Assembly: GCA_937958695.1 (NCBI GenBank)
Contig: CALGNK010000037.1
Location: 1 to 42,081, forward strand
Length of the DNA stretch: 42,081 nucleotides
Source of the DNA: an uncultured bacterium
Lineage (GTDB): Bacteria > DUMJ01
Direction: 5' to 3'
Of the stretch, positions 16,192 to 25,458 are shown in pieces. The notes under the pieces were generated by a model. That model saw only the letters and a list, made by a program, of their open reading frames with translations, ran no database searches and was not told the DNA's origin. Numbering within the stretch: the first letter of the stretch is position 1; each line of letters opens with the position of its first letter. The position numbers were made by a program, and so were the translations under genes.

Positions 16192-17800
16192 TGTAAGCTA
16201 TTCTAATAAAACGGTATTAAAAGATATAGATCTTTCTGTAAAAAGAGGGGAAAAATTAGCCATTATAGGCGAATCTGGAGCAGGGAAAACTACCCTAGCC
16301 CTTACTCTGCTGGGACTGTGTAAGGGAACTGTAAAGGGAAGGATAAATGTAGATGGATTTGAAGTTACCAAACTAAATGAGATAACGATTAAAGAGCTGA
16401 GATGGCGTAAGATTAGTATAGCATTCCAAAATCTAGATGCATTGAATCCTGCACTAAGAATATGGGAACAGTTGACAGAAGCTATTATAGAAAAGAGGAA
16501 TAAAACTTTAAAGGAGGCATATCTAGAGGTAATTGATCTTATAAATCTCTTAGGTCTAGAAGAATCTTATCTGGACCGTTTTCCTTCGCAGCTTAGCGGT
16601 GGAGAAAAGAGAAAGATAATAATAGCTATGGCTCTAATAAATTCTCCTGAGATAATAGTATTAGATGAACCAACATCAAGCCTTGATGTAAACGCAAGGG
16701 ATAAAATCACTGAAATACTAAAAGAGATTCTAGTAGATAAAACCGTAATTATAAATACCCACGATTTAAAATTAGCCTATGAGCTATCAGATAAGATTGC
16801 AGTCCTTTATGGAGGAAGAATCGTAGAGTATGGGGAGACAAAAAGAGTTATAGAAAATCCAAGACATCCTTATACCAGGGGATTATTAAGGGCATCTCCA
16901 AGTCTAAATAAAGGAAAGGACTTACAAGGAATTCCTGGAACCTTCGAATATAGAGAGGTAGGTTGTCCATTCTTTAATAGATGTGTACAAAGGATTGACA
17001 TGTGTAAAAAAGAGACACCTAAACTCATCGAGATTGATGATAGAAAGATAGCTTGTCATAAAGGCGGAATAGAAAAGGTTTTAGAGGTAAAAGCGTTAAG
17101 TAAAAGCTTCTCTGGTAGAAAGGTGTTAAGGGATATTAATTTTTCTTTATACAGCGGAGAGAGTATAACTATCCTAGGTAAAACAGGTTCTGGTAAAAGT
17201 ACTATAGCAAGATGTATAATGGGGCTGATAGAGCAGGATAGTGGAGAGATATTCCTCTTCAATAATAGGGTAGAAAAAAGAGACCTATCTTTCTATAGAA
17301 ACATACAGATGGTATTTCAAGATCCTTTTGAGAGTATAAATTCAAGATTCAACATATACGAAATAGTATCAGAGCCCCTATATATTCAGAGGATAAAGGA
17401 TAAAGACTCTTATATAGAGCTGGTAAAGAATGCCCTCAGACATGTTCAACTGCCTTATAACGAGGAATTTTTAAGACTCTATCCACATCAGCTCAGTGGA
17501 GGAGAACTACAAAGGGTTAGTTTAGCAAGGGCTATAATCTTAAAGCCAAGAATACTCATAGCAGACGAGATTACCTCATTTTTAGATGTAAGCGTTCAAG
17601 CGAAGATAATGAGGCTACTGCTTGACATTCAGGAAAATCTCGGTCTTTCTATGATATTTATACTTCATGATATAGCCCTCGCTAAAAAGGTAAGTGATAG
17701 GATATTAATCCTTAATAATGGGATACTGGAAGAATACAGATATTTAGAGCTAGGAGGCGATATCTATGAATATGAAAGAACTATGGGAAGAATCTGTTAA
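16169..17800 (+). CDS. Fused double ABC ATPase (DppD-DppF/NikD-NikE type)
   Basis: The product is 543 aa. It starts with TTG at 16169 after AGGAGG and carries two complete nucleotide-binding domains. Domain 1 has Walker A GESGAGKTT, signature LSGGEKRK and Walker B IIVLDEPTSS. A cysteine-rich linker follows (CPFFNRCVQRIDMC, about residues 267-280, then CH), matching the oligopeptide-transporter C-terminal region. Domain 2 has Walker A GKTGSGKST, signature LSGGELQR and Walker B ILIADEITSF. Most transporters of this class have two separate ATPases; here one chain supplies both. It powers the import system of the operon and overlaps the FmdE-family gene by 35 bases. Confidence 0.93.
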   Translation: MIEISGLNVSYSNKTVLKDIDLSVKRGEKLAIIGESGAGKTTLALTLLGLCKGTVKGRINVDGFEVTKLNEITIKELRWRKISIAFQNLDALNPALRIWEQLTEAIIEKRNKTLKEAYLEVIDLINLLGLEESYLDRFPSQLSGGEKRKIIIAMALINSPEIIVLDEPTSSLDVNARDKITEILKEILVDKTVIINTHDLKLAYELSDKIAVLYGGRIVEYGETKRVIENPRHPYTRGLLRASPSLNKGKDLQGIPGTFEYREVGCPFFNRCVQRIDMCKKETPKLIEIDDRKIACHKGGIEKVLEVKALSKSFSGRKVLRDINFSLYSGESITILGKTGSGKSTIARCIMGLIEQDSGEIFLFNNRVEKRDLSFYRNIQMVFQDPFESINSRFNIYEIVSEPLYIQRIKDKDSYIELVKNALRHVQLPYNEEFLRLYPHQLSGGELQRVSLARAIILKPRILIADEITSFLDVSVQAKIMRLLLDIQENLGLSMIFILHDIALAKKVSDRILILNNGILEEYRYLELGGDIYEYERTMGRIC

Positions 17801-18356
17801 GTTTCACGGGCATAGTTGTCCTGGGCTAGCATATGGTGTCAAGGCAAGTATAATAGCTTTAGAAAAGCTAAATATAAATAGGTCTAAAGATGAAGAACTA
17901 GTAGCTATAGTAGAGAACGATGCCTGTGGAGTAGATGCAGTGCAGGTAATTACTGGGTGTTCTATAGGAAAGGGCAATCTTATCATTAGAAATTATGGCA
18001 AACAGGTATTTATATTCATAAAGAGAGGTTATGATAATGCTCTAAGGATATATATAAAGCCTCTACCTAGAAATGAGGAAGAAAGGGAACTAAGAAAGAA
18101 AGTCTTTGAAAGGACTGCCACCGAAGAAGAAAAGGAAAGGTTTAACAAGATAAGACAAGAACGAATAGAGTATCTTCTAAATGCTAAAGAGGAAGAAGTA
18201 GCAGATATAAAATGGATAGATATAGAAGAACCTGAAAGGGCTAGGATTTTTAACAGCCTACAGTGTGAGATATGTGGAGAATTCTTTATGGAAACGAAGG
18301 GGAGAATTCAGGATGGAAAGATTGTCTGTATGGAGTGTTTTAGGTATAAAGAGTAA
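17766..18356 (+). CDS. FmdE-family protein with C-terminal zinc ribbon
   Basis: The product is 196 aa. The N-terminal FmdE domain shows FHGHSCPGLAYG and the conserved ENDACGVDAVQVITGCSIGK with two cysteines. A helical stretch (about 100-155) links to a zinc-ribbon-like end, CEICGEFF...CMECF. The family is named after a gene of the molybdenum formylmethanofuran dehydrogenase operon in methanogens, but it is not a catalytic subunit, and bacterial copies have no established role. It lies at the end of a transporter operon, overlapping the ATPase gene, with GGAGG before the ATG. A metal- or cofactor-handling role coupled to the importer is inference. A second in-frame ATG lies 6 bases downstream. 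Confidence 0.9.
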   Translation: MNMKELWEESVKFHGHSCPGLAYGVKASIIALEKLNINRSKDEELVAIVENDACGVDAVQVITGCSIGKGNLIIRNYGKQVFIFIKRGYDNALRIYIKPLPRNEEERELRKKVFERTATEEEKERFNKIRQERIEYLLNAKEEEVADIKWIDIEEPERARIFNSLQCEICGEFFMETKGRIQDGKIVCMECFRYKE

Positions 18357-18358
18357 AT

Positions 18359-18390
18359 TTATAGAGGCAACTGACGAGTTGCCCCTATAA
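18359..18390. terminator. Bidirectional terminator between convergent genes
   Basis: Stem 18359-18372 pairs with 18377-18390 with one A/C mismatch and a GACG loop. The arms start with TTATAG and end with CTATAA, so both directions leave an AT-rich tail. It lies exactly between the FmdE-family stop (18356) and the esterase stop (18397). Confidence 0.75.
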
Positions 18391-18396
18391 CAAATT

Positions 18397-19185
18397 CTAA
18401 TACTGTGTAAGCCAATCTAAGACCTTCTTTATATACCTATCCCAGAAGCTCCAATCATGTCCGCCAGGTCCCTCTTCATAGGTTACCTCGTATCCAAGCT
18501 TTTGAAGATGTTCTTTAAACTTCACATTAGAAGGATATAGACGGTCTTCAGTTCCACAGGCAATATATATCTTAGGTGCCTCTAAGTTTTCATTTTTAAG
18601 TTTTTCTGCCAGATAGAATAGGTCATTCTCGCTACCCTTTACCCTTGTAAGATCTCCAAATAGATTCTCATGGAATGGTTTAGAGATACCTTCAGCAGAT
18701 TCTATAATTCCAACAATGTCCAAGGCACCAGAGAGGCTTGCCCCTGCGCTAAAGAAGTCCGGTTTTCTAAGAGCCCACTTTATAGCACCATAACCACCCA
18801 TAGATAGTCCTGCTACAAAATTATCTTCTCGTTTATCCGATAATGGGAACAAGGACCTCATAACTAAAGGTAATTCTTCCGAGATATAAGACCAACATCT
18901 TATACCATGAGCCATATCAGTATAGAAACTATTATATGCAGAAGGCATAACTACAGCTATCCCCTTCTCATTAGCATATCTCTCTATAGCTGTATATCTG
19001 AGCCAATTAGTATGGTCTCCCAAAAAACCATGGAGTAGATATAATGTTGGGAATTTCTTATCCTTATTATATACAGCATCCAGAGGATTCTGCAAATCTT
19101 TTGACTGTAGAGTAGGAATGATAACTGTTACCTCTGTATCCATCACAAGATACTTAGATAAGAAATTGACCTGTAAAACTGCCAT
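18397..19185 (-). CDS. Alpha/beta-hydrolase esterase (tributyrin esterase/EstA-like)
   Basis: The product is 262 aa. Oxyanion region LLHGFLGDHTNW is at about residues 49-60, the nucleophile elbow GLSMGGYGAIKWAL about 117-130, the acidic residue lies in ACGTEDRLY, and the catalytic His in GPGGHDWSFWDRYI. This is the layout of the S-formylglutathione hydrolase/tributyrin esterase group (esterase D-like). No signal peptide is present. The ATG at 19185 is chosen because GGAGG (19191-19195) then lies five bases upstream; an in-frame GTG at 19191 overlaps that site. The natural ester substrate is unknown; acetyl or feruloyl groups on plant sugars are plausible in this saccharolytic context. Confidence 0.85.
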   Translation of the reverse strand: MAVLQVNFLSKYLVMDTEVTVIIPTLQSKDLQNPLDAVYNKDKKFPTLYLLHGFLGDHTNWLRYTAIERYANEKGIAVVMPSAYNSFYTDMAHGIRCWSYISEELPLVMRSLFPLSDKREDNFVAGLSMGGYGAIKWALRKPDFFSAGASLSGALDIVGIIESAEGISKPFHENLFGDLTRVKGSENDLFYLAEKLKNENLEAPKIYIACGTEDRLYPSNVKFKEHLQKLGYEVTYEEGPGGHDWSFWDRYIKKVLDWLTQY

Positions 19186-19316
19186 ATACACCTCCTATTG
19201 AACTTTAATTTTTAAGACAAAATTATTTTATCACAAGTTTATAAGATCAACACTTTAGATGAACAAATAATATATACTTTGGCATAGAGCACAAGAAAAA
19301 TCCCAAAAGAGCTTAA

Positions 19317-19973
19317 TTAAGTTCTACCCAGTAAAGCATATCTTAAAAAGTATATTCCAAAGCCAACAAGGAAAAAGCTTGCAACAGTAAGAATATATCT
19401 ATAGACCCTTCTCCAGAATGAAAGAGACAATGCCCCTCCTATAAACCCTATAAAAAGATACCAAACGTAGTCTGATAATATGTGCCCTATATAAAATGTT
19501 AGGATACCTATAATTAGATAGACCTTAGCCTGAGCTATAAAAGAAACCCCTACAGTAAGCCACCATAAAAGCCAATAAGGATTAGCCAAAGATGTCAAAG
19601 CTCCTGCAAGAACTAAAGAGGGATTAAATGTGTATGTCCTTGCCTCAGGAGGATCATCTATATTTGAGGGAGAGAAGATTTTACCCCTAATAATATCTAA
19701 AAATAGGGTTATCCCTGAGTAGATCAAAAATAGACTGCCAATAAAGCTGAATGTCCTAAGAAATATAGGATTATTAAGAAAGGTTTGAAATCCAAGAAGG
19801 AGTAAAACTATCAAAGTTCCCTCTAAAATGGCATGACCTGTAACAATCTCTATAGATCTTCTCCATCCACCTAAGCTACTTTGAGCTAAAACTAGAGTCA
19901 TTAGTGGACCAGGAGCAGATGCCCCAGAGAAACCCACCAAAAAACTAGTAGAAAATAAAATTAAAAGTCCCAT
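19317..19973 (-). CDS. LysE/RhtB-type transporter
   Basis: The product is 218 aa with six hydrophobic helices. The family's N-terminal signature is present as GFSGASAPGPLMTLVLAQSS, and a second conserved block reads SLANPYWLLWWLTVG. Such proteins export amino acids or related small molecules, with the substrate not predictable. AGAGGAGG lies well placed before the ATG. It follows yggS by about 58 bp in the same direction and may share its transcript. Confidence 0.85.
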   Translation of the reverse strand: MGLLILFSTSFLVGFSGASAPGPLMTLVLAQSSLGGWRRSIEIVTGHAILEGTLIVLLLLGFQTFLNNPIFLRTFSFIGSLFLIYSGITLFLDIIRGKIFSPSNIDDPPEARTYTFNPSLVLAGALTSLANPYWLLWWLTVGVSFIAQAKVYLIIGILTFYIGHILSDYVWYLFIGFIGGALSLSFWRRVYRYILTVASFFLVGFGIYFLRYALLGRT

Positions 19974-20031
19974 ATCTAAATATATTCCTCCTCTACTTAA
20001 GAATGAACTACTTTAGTTATTAAGCAATGGT

Positions 20032-20691
20032 CTATTCTTCAAACAGTTTAGTCCCTATCCTTATTATATTTGCCCCTTCTTCAATAGCAACCTTATACGA
20101 ATTGCTCATACCCATAGAAAGATATCTCATTTCTATATTGGGTAATCTAAGGATATTTATATAATCAAATAATCTTTTCATCTCTCTAAAATATGGCCTT
20201 AATTTTTCAGGGTCATCGACCAATGGGCCCATTGTCATCAATCCAGTAACCTTTACATATTTTAGAGATGAAATCTCTCTAACTATACCCTCTAATTCTT
20301 CCGGAATTACACCAGACTTTTGAGGTTCTTTGGCTATATTTACCTCTATAAGTATCGGCATTATCTTCCCTATATTAGCACATTTATTGTCTAGCTCCTT
20401 AGCTAGCTCTACAGAATCTATGGTCTCTATCATATCAAAGATCTCTAGATACTTTCTTCTCAGAAGATCATGCTTCTCCAAACTAACTATACCTATATAA
20501 TGCCAATTAACCCTTCTATCTAATAATGAAAAAAGATTCTTGACATCCTTTACATAGTTTACCCCTAGAGTCTTTATCCCAGCATCTATTACACTCAAAA
20601 TATCCTCAGTAGACCGTCCCTTTATAACAGCAACTAGTTCTACCCCTTGGGGTAACTCTCCTATTATCTTTTGAACGTTATCTCTTACCAT
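20032..20691 (-). CDS. YggS/PLPBP-family pyridoxal phosphate homeostasis protein
   Basis: The product is 219 aa from the ATG at 20691 (a TTG at 20700 is also in frame). The PLP lysine lies in [10 protein letters not shown], where most family members have VAVSKT. GVNYVKD replaces the common GENYVQE. The C-terminal block [25 protein letters not shown] is very typical. The barrel binds PLP but is not a racemase; it buffers PLP and affects amino-acid pools. The start lies inside the 3' end of thiC (overlap 14 bases), so the two are translationally coupled. The differences at the lysine and N-Y motifs mark a divergent branch. Confidence 0.85.
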   Translation of the reverse strand: MVRDNVQKIIGELPQGVELVAVIKGRSTEDILSVIDAGIKTLGVNYVKDVKNLFSLLDRRVNWHYIGIVSLEKHDLLRRKYLEIFDMIETIDSVELAKELDNKCANIGKIMPILIEVNIAKEPQKSGVIPEELEGIVREISSLKYVKVTGLMTMGPLVDDPEKLRPYFREMKRLFDYINILRLPNIEMRYLSMGMSNSYKVAIEEGANIIRIGTKLFEE

Positions 20692-21994
20692 AACTCTCAA
20701 GAGCTTTCTTAGTTAATCTTATAGCACAAAACTTTGCTCCACACATAGAACAAAATTCACTAGTCTTATAGGCTTCTCCAGGCATAGATCTACTATAGAT
20801 TTCCTTAGCTCGGTCTGGATCTATAGCCAATTTAAACTGTTTTTCCCAATCGAAAGCAAACCTTGCTTTAGACATCTCATCATCCCATTCTCTTGCATTT
20901 TTAATCCCTCTTGCTAAATCTGCTACATGGGCAGCAATTCTGGCAGAGATAACTCCAATTCTAACATCTTCCACAGTAGGAAGACCTAAATGTTCTGAAG
21001 GGGTAACATAACAGATAAAGGACGCTCCTGCCCAACCTGCTATTGCTGCACCAATGGCTGAGGTTATATGGTCATAACCAGGAGCAATATCAGTTACTAT
21101 AGGACCAAGGACATAAAAAGGGGCTTCCCTACAGATTCTTCTTGCCTTTTCTACATTCATAACAACCTTATCTATCGGAATGTGACCAGGTCCCTCTATT
21201 ATAACCTGAACATCCTTTTTCCAAGCCCTTGTTGTAAGTTCTCCTAAAACTTCTAACTCGGCAAACTGGGCAGAATCATTAGCATCAGCAAGACATCCTG
21301 GCCTCAATCCATCTCCAAGGCTTAGAGTAACATCATATCTTCTAGCTATCTCTAAAATGTCATCAAACCTCTCATAATATGGATTTTGCTTATTCTGATA
21401 CGCCATCCAACAGGCAAGTATACTTCCTCCTCTACTTACTATACCAGTCACCCTTTTTTCTACAAGAGGAAGATGTTCCTTCAGAATTCCTGCATGGATA
21501 GTCATAAAATCAACACCCTGCTTAGCGTGAAGTTCAACAATATCTATAAAATCATCCTCTTTTATGTCTCTTATATCATTAAATTCTTCTGCTAATTGAT
21601 ACACAGGGACGGTTCCAACAGGAACGGTGCTCTTCTCTATAATCTTTTCCCTTATCCTGTTAAGGTCTCCTCCAGTACTTAAGTCCATCACGGTGTCTGC
21701 ACCATACTTTATAGCAGTATTTAACTTTTCAAGCTCAATCTCCTCACTAGCTTCTACTGGAGAGCTACCTATATTGGCATTTATCTTACATCTTACTGAT
21801 ATACCAATCCCAATAGGATGAAGATTCTTATGATTTACATTGGCAGGAATAACTAACCTACCCACTGCTACTTCTTGTCTGACAAATTCAGGGTCTAATC
21901 CTTCATCCTCCGCTACTATTTCCATTTCTTCTGTAATAAGCCCAGAACGGGCATAACGCATTTGGGTTAACAGATACTTTCTCCTAGGTTTCAC
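20678..21994 (-). CDS. thiC: Phosphomethylpyrimidine synthase ThiC
   Basis: The product is 438 aa from the GTG at 21994, chosen because TGGAGGGA lies about ten bases upstream; the open frame extends 23 more codons without a ribosome-binding site. ThiC converts aminoimidazole ribotide to hydroxymethylpyrimidine phosphate in thiamin synthesis, using radical SAM chemistry. [15 protein letters not shown] marks the N-terminus and the C-terminal CSMCGAKFC gives the CxxCx4C cluster site. Other conserved stretches are [23 protein letters not shown] and [11 protein letters not shown]. It is the short form without the extra N-terminal domain of proteobacteria and plants. No TPP riboswitch is visible upstream in the 139-base gap to the divergent gene. 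Confidence 0.97.
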   Translation of the reverse strand: MKPRRKYLLTQMRYARSGLITEEMEIVAEDEGLDPEFVRQEVAVGRLVIPANVNHKNLHPIGIGISVRCKINANIGSSPVEASEEIELEKLNTAIKYGADTVMDLSTGGDLNRIREKIIEKSTVPVGTVPVYQLAEEFNDIRDIKEDDFIDIVELHAKQGVDFMTIHAGILKEHLPLVEKRVTGIVSRGGSILACWMAYQNKQNPYYERFDDILEIARRYDVTLSLGDGLRPGCLADANDSAQFAELEVLGELTTRAWKKDVQVIIEGPGHIPIDKVVMNVEKARRICREAPFYVLGPIVTDIAPGYDHITSAIGAAIAGWAGASFICYVTPSEHLGLPTVEDVRIGVISARIAAHVADLARGIKNAREWDDEMSKARFAFDWEKQFKLAIDPDRAKEIYSRSMPGEAYKTSEFCSMCGAKFCAIRLTKKALESYGKR

Positions 21995-22133
21995 TATATA
22001 ATCCCTCCATAAACTCATAAATATATACAATATTATTATAATCTTCCTGATAGAAATTCGCATAGATTTTCTAAATCAATGTTATAATTCTAGATAAAAT
22101 AGGTTTAAAGCTTAAATATTGGAGGTGAAGGGT

Positions 22134-23390
22134 GTGGATTTTTATCTTCCCGAAGATCACTCTTATACAGTAGTTGATAGTATGAGAGATTCTGTTAGAT
22201 TTGTCTTAGAGCGTTGCCTTACTAAATATAATGGACATTACTGTGCGAAGTCTAGCTTTGTAGATGAAAACGGAGAACCAATGTTATGGCATGACTTTGG
22301 GGGCTTAGAGGGTCCTGGCTGGGCAGCAAATGCTGTGGGTGGAAGCTACGAACTTTTACTATACGCAGATTATGCTAAGGATGAAAGGACAAGAGAAATA
22401 GCCCTTTCTATTTTGGACCATATCTTAGAAGATGGATTTATCAATTATGAAACTGGATTTGTATATCCGTACAGAGATATAGAAAAAGATAGATTATGTC
22501 TAAACTTCAAACATAATAATGATTGGCTCTGTCCAGGATCGCTAGCTAAGATAGGATATCAGTTTCTTACCGTAAGCGACCTTGTAGAAGAGTTAGACAA
22601 GAAAAAGAAGTTATTAAAGATTGGAGAGAAATTAATGGGATGGATTATCTCTAGAATTGAGATATGTTCAAATGGCTGGTTTCCTAGGAGAATAACAGCA
22701 GATGGAAGAATCTACAAGGAAAGAGCAGAGGGAGGATTTGATCCTATATGGGATCATAGTGGAGACGGATTATTTATTATTCAACTTATGACTGAACTCA
22801 CAAAAAGAAATTTAGCAGACTATTCTAAAGAGATAAAAGAAAAGACGAATATATTTATCGAAAATGGAGGCTTTTACGGAAGCATCAATCATGATACATA
22901 TGATGATAATGAAAACGTCAGTTATGCTGTTGCTTTTAGGGTTTTAAAAGAAGTTAGTAAACTATTTGATGATGAGAAGATAAGGGACTTTGCCTATAGT
23001 AATTCCTTAGCAGGATTAACTCAGTTTGAACTAGCAGAAAATAAAAATGGTGTTGACACAAAGGGGCTTTTATTTATGGAAAAATCATGGGATACTGCAT
23101 ACCTTTGGGAGAATGCAGAAGCATCTCTAGCCTATCTAGAGGCTTATAGTGAGACAAATGATGAAGTATTCCTAAATAAAGGGCTTACTATACTTAGAGC
23201 TATAGCAAAACATCATCATGGAAAGTATGGTTTTCTTACAGAAGGGGTGGACTGGAATAACCATGTGGGAGCACAACATCACTTCGATGGTAAGGAGTTT
23301 GGAGATATAAAGTACACGGAACCTTTCCTTAATAACTTGCATATCGTAGAGCCAACTATATATTATCTACAAAAAATTTCTATTATTTAG
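22134..23390 (+). CDS. Six-hairpin (alpha/alpha-barrel) glycosidase-like protein
   Basis: The product is 418 aa from the GTG at 22134, six bases after GGAGGTG; an in-frame TTG at 22119 precedes that site. There is no signal peptide. Repeated helix pairs are spaced like an alpha/alpha toroid: GGSYELLLYADYAKDE, REIALSILDHIL, SVSDLVEELDK-like segments, and AEASLAYLEAYSE near the C-terminus. Tryptophan- and aromatic-rich turns (HDFGGLEGPGWAAN, FDPIWDHSGDG) could line a sugar-binding cleft. Candidate families are six-hairpin glycosidases or the AGE/glucuronyl epimerase group, but I do not recognise a catalytic signature. It stands alone: divergent from thiC and followed by the suf promoter. Confidence 0.6.
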   Translation: MDFYLPEDHSYTVVDSMRDSVRFVLERCLTKYNGHYCAKSSFVDENGEPMLWHDFGGLEGPGWAANAVGGSYELLLYADYAKDERTREIALSILDHILEDGFINYETGFVYPYRDIEKDRLCLNFKHNNDWLCPGSLAKIGYQFLTVSDLVEELDKKKKLLKIGEKLMGWIISRIEICSNGWFPRRITADGRIYKERAEGGFDPIWDHSGDGLFIIQLMTELTKRNLADYSKEIKEKTNIFIENGGFYGSINHDTYDDNENVSYAVAFRVLKEVSKLFDDEKIRDFAYSNSLAGLTQFELAENKNGVDTKGLLFMEKSWDTAYLWENAEASLAYLEAYSETNDEVFLNKGLTILRAIAKHHHGKYGFLTEGVDWNNHVGAQHHFDGKEFGDIKYTEPFLNNLHIVEPTIYYLQKISII

Positions 23391-23407
23391 AGATAAGTAA
23401 TTATAAT

Positions 23408-23437
23408 TTGGTTTTTTCTTACATCATATGTTATAAT
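23408..23437 (+). promoter_or_regulatory. Promoter of the sufC operon
   Basis: TTGGTT (23408-23413) is followed by 18 bp and a perfect TATAAT (23432-23437). It lies 39 bases before the sufC start, and TCAAGGAG gives the ribosome-binding site. Confidence 0.65.
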
Positions 23438-23476
23438 TAATCGAGAATTTTTATAAACTTTCAAGGAGATGAGAAG

Positions 23477-24208
23477 ATGCTTATAATAGAAGACCTTTAT
23501 GTTGAGGTAGGAAAGGTGCCTATATTAAAGGGGATAAATTTAGAGATAAATGATGGAGAAACCCATATACTTTTAGGTCCCAATGGCGGTGGGAAAACTA
23601 CACTCTTAATGAGTATTATGGGCTTACCTAGATATAAAGTAACTAGAGGCAAAATATACTTTAGAGGGATGGATATAACCAACTTACCACCAAATGAGAG
23701 AGCAAAAATGGGTATCGGTATAATGTTTCAAAAGCCTCCAAGTATTAGAGGTGTAAAGCTCTATCAGATAGGTGAAATTACCTTAAAAGACGGAAAAGAT
23801 GGGGACAAAATAAGAAGCTACGCTGAAGTACTTAATCTTACAAACCACTTAGATAGAGATCTAAATTATGGTTTTTCCGGTGGAGAACTAAAACGTTCAG
23901 AACTTTTTCAACTCTTATGTCAGAAGCCTGAACTTATTCTGTTAGATGAACCAGAATCTGGAGTAGACTTAGATAATATAGCACTTATAGGGAATGTAAT
24001 AAATGAATTATTAAATAAAGAGGATAAGATAAAGACCAGAAAGAGTTCTGGAATCATAGTAACCCATACAGGTTATATCTTAGAGTATGTAAATGCAGAT
24101 AAAGGGCACGTCATTATAGATGGGAAAATTATCTGCCATGGGTCTCCAAGAGATCTTTTTGAAGAGATAAGAAAATATGGATATGGAAGGTGTGTAGAAT
24201 GTCTGTAA
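23477..24208 (+). CDS. sufC: SufC-type Fe-S assembly ATPase
   Basis: The product is 243 aa. Walker A is GPNGGGKTT (about residue 35), the signature is GFSGGELKRSELFQLL and Walker B is LILLDEPESGVDLDN. The ESGVD and SELFQL wording is that of SufC and its two-gene archaeal-type relatives, not of transporters. It lacks any membrane partner and is followed by a SufB/D-family gene, so the pair should form a SufBC-like scaffold for iron-sulfur clusters. No SufS, SufU or separate SufD gene is nearby. This resembles the minimal two-gene SUF system described in archaea and early-branching anaerobes. The C-terminus ends in CVECL with two cysteines, which is unusual. Confidence 0.92.
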   Translation: MLIIEDLYVEVGKVPILKGINLEINDGETHILLGPNGGGKTTLLMSIMGLPRYKVTRGKIYFRGMDITNLPPNERAKMGIGIMFQKPPSIRGVKLYQIGEITLKDGKDGDKIRSYAEVLNLTNHLDRDLNYGFSGGELKRSELFQLLCQKPELILLDEPESGVDLDNIALIGNVINELLNKEDKIKTRKSSGIIVTHTGYILEYVNADKGHVIIDGKIICHGSPRDLFEEIRKYGYGRCVECL

Positions 24209-25449
24209 TAAATATTTCAAAAAAGGAAGAACTGAGAAAATTAGCTGAATCTGCAAGGGATAAAAAGGCATTATATGGGGAAGATATAAATTTAAGTATA
24301 TTTGAAGAACCAGAAGAGAAAGAATCGGTAGATGAGCTTTCTAAGCTTCCACCAGAGCTACAGAATATAGCAGTTTCCTCAGGAATAGATATAACGGAAA
24401 AGGATAGGGCTGGTAGCTTTTTACAGCTAGACCACAGCGTAATATACCAAAAGATACAATCTGCTTACAAGGACCAATTAGAAATTATGAGTATAACAGA
24501 TGCCCTAGAAAGATACCCCGAATTAGAGGAATACTGGTGGAAGGCTGTAAGGGTAGACCAAGACAAGTATACCGCTTATGCCGAATTACACCCGGTTCAT
24601 GGATACTTTATTAGAATATTCCCAGGGCAGAAGGTAGACAGGGCAATACAGGCATGTTTATTACTCGAAGAGAACGCTAAGATGCAAAATGTTCATAATA
24701 TTGTCATAGTAGAAGAAGGAGCGTCAGCTCAGCTTATAACAGGTTGTTCTCTTGCTCCAAAAGTAAAAGAAGGGATTCACATAGGTATAAGTGAGTTCTA
24801 TGTAAAAAAGGGAGCGAAGCTTGTCTTTACTATGATACATAACTGGGCAGAAGGTTTTTATGTGAGACCCAGAACAGGTATCATAGTAGAAGACAATGGT
24901 ATATACATAAATAATTATGTGTTATTAAAACCTGTCAAATCAATTCAATCATTTCCTACCGCCATATTAGAGGGAGAAAATTCAAAAGCGGTATTTAACT
25001 CACTAATCTATGGGCTAAAAGACTCTGTTATAGACATTGGTTCTAGGATTATACTTAGAGGCAAAAACTCTGCAGGAGAAGCTATATCTAGGGCTATAGT
25101 AGCTGATAGATCCCAAATATATGCAAGAGGAACCCTAATTGCTCAGAATGACGATAGTAAGGCTCATCTAGATTGTAGAGGAATCTTATTCTCTAATGAA
25201 GGCTTAATGTATGCTATACCAGAACTAATAGCTGATAAGAGCCCTAAGAGTATACTCTCTCACGAGGCAGCTATAGGTCCTATAGCTGAGGAAGAAATAG
25301 AATATCTAATGACTAGAGGGCTCTCAAAAGATGAGGCAGTATCTTTAATAACTCAAGGATTTATGGATGTAAAGATCTTAGGGTTACCTAAGCATTTAGA
25401 AGACTATATAAGAAGAATGATAGAGTTGACACAAAAAGAGTCTATGTAA
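24199..25449 (+). CDS. sufB: SufB/SufD-family scaffold protein
   Basis: The product is 416 aa from the ATG at 24199, which overlaps the sufC stop by 10 bases; GGAAGGTG lies before it and an in-frame GTG at 24190 is less likely. The beta-helical core and the end block LSHEAAIGPIAEEEIEYLMTRG are the family signature, followed by ITQGFMDVKI. The core carries ITGCSLAPKV and HLDCRGILFS, both with cysteines that could be cluster ligands. A single SufB/D gene serves as a homodimer scaffold in minimal systems, in contrast to the SufB+SufD pairs of most bacteria. It is followed 9 bp later by a gene of unknown function. Confidence 0.9.
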   Translation: MSVINISKKEELRKLAESARDKKALYGEDINLSIFEEPEEKESVDELSKLPPELQNIAVSSGIDITEKDRAGSFLQLDHSVIYQKIQSAYKDQLEIMSITDALERYPELEEYWWKAVRVDQDKYTAYAELHPVHGYFIRIFPGQKVDRAIQACLLLEENAKMQNVHNIVIVEEGASAQLITGCSLAPKVKEGIHIGISEFYVKKGAKLVFTMIHNWAEGFYVRPRTGIIVEDNGIYINNYVLLKPVKSIQSFPTAILEGENSKAVFNSLIYGLKDSVIDIGSRIILRGKNSAGEAISRAIVADRSQIYARGTLIAQNDDSKAHLDCRGILFSNEGLMYAIPELIADKSPKSILSHEAAIGPIAEEEIEYLMTRGLSKDEAVSLITQGFMDVKILGLPKHLEDYIRRMIELTQKESM

Positions 25450-25458
25450 GAGGGAAAG

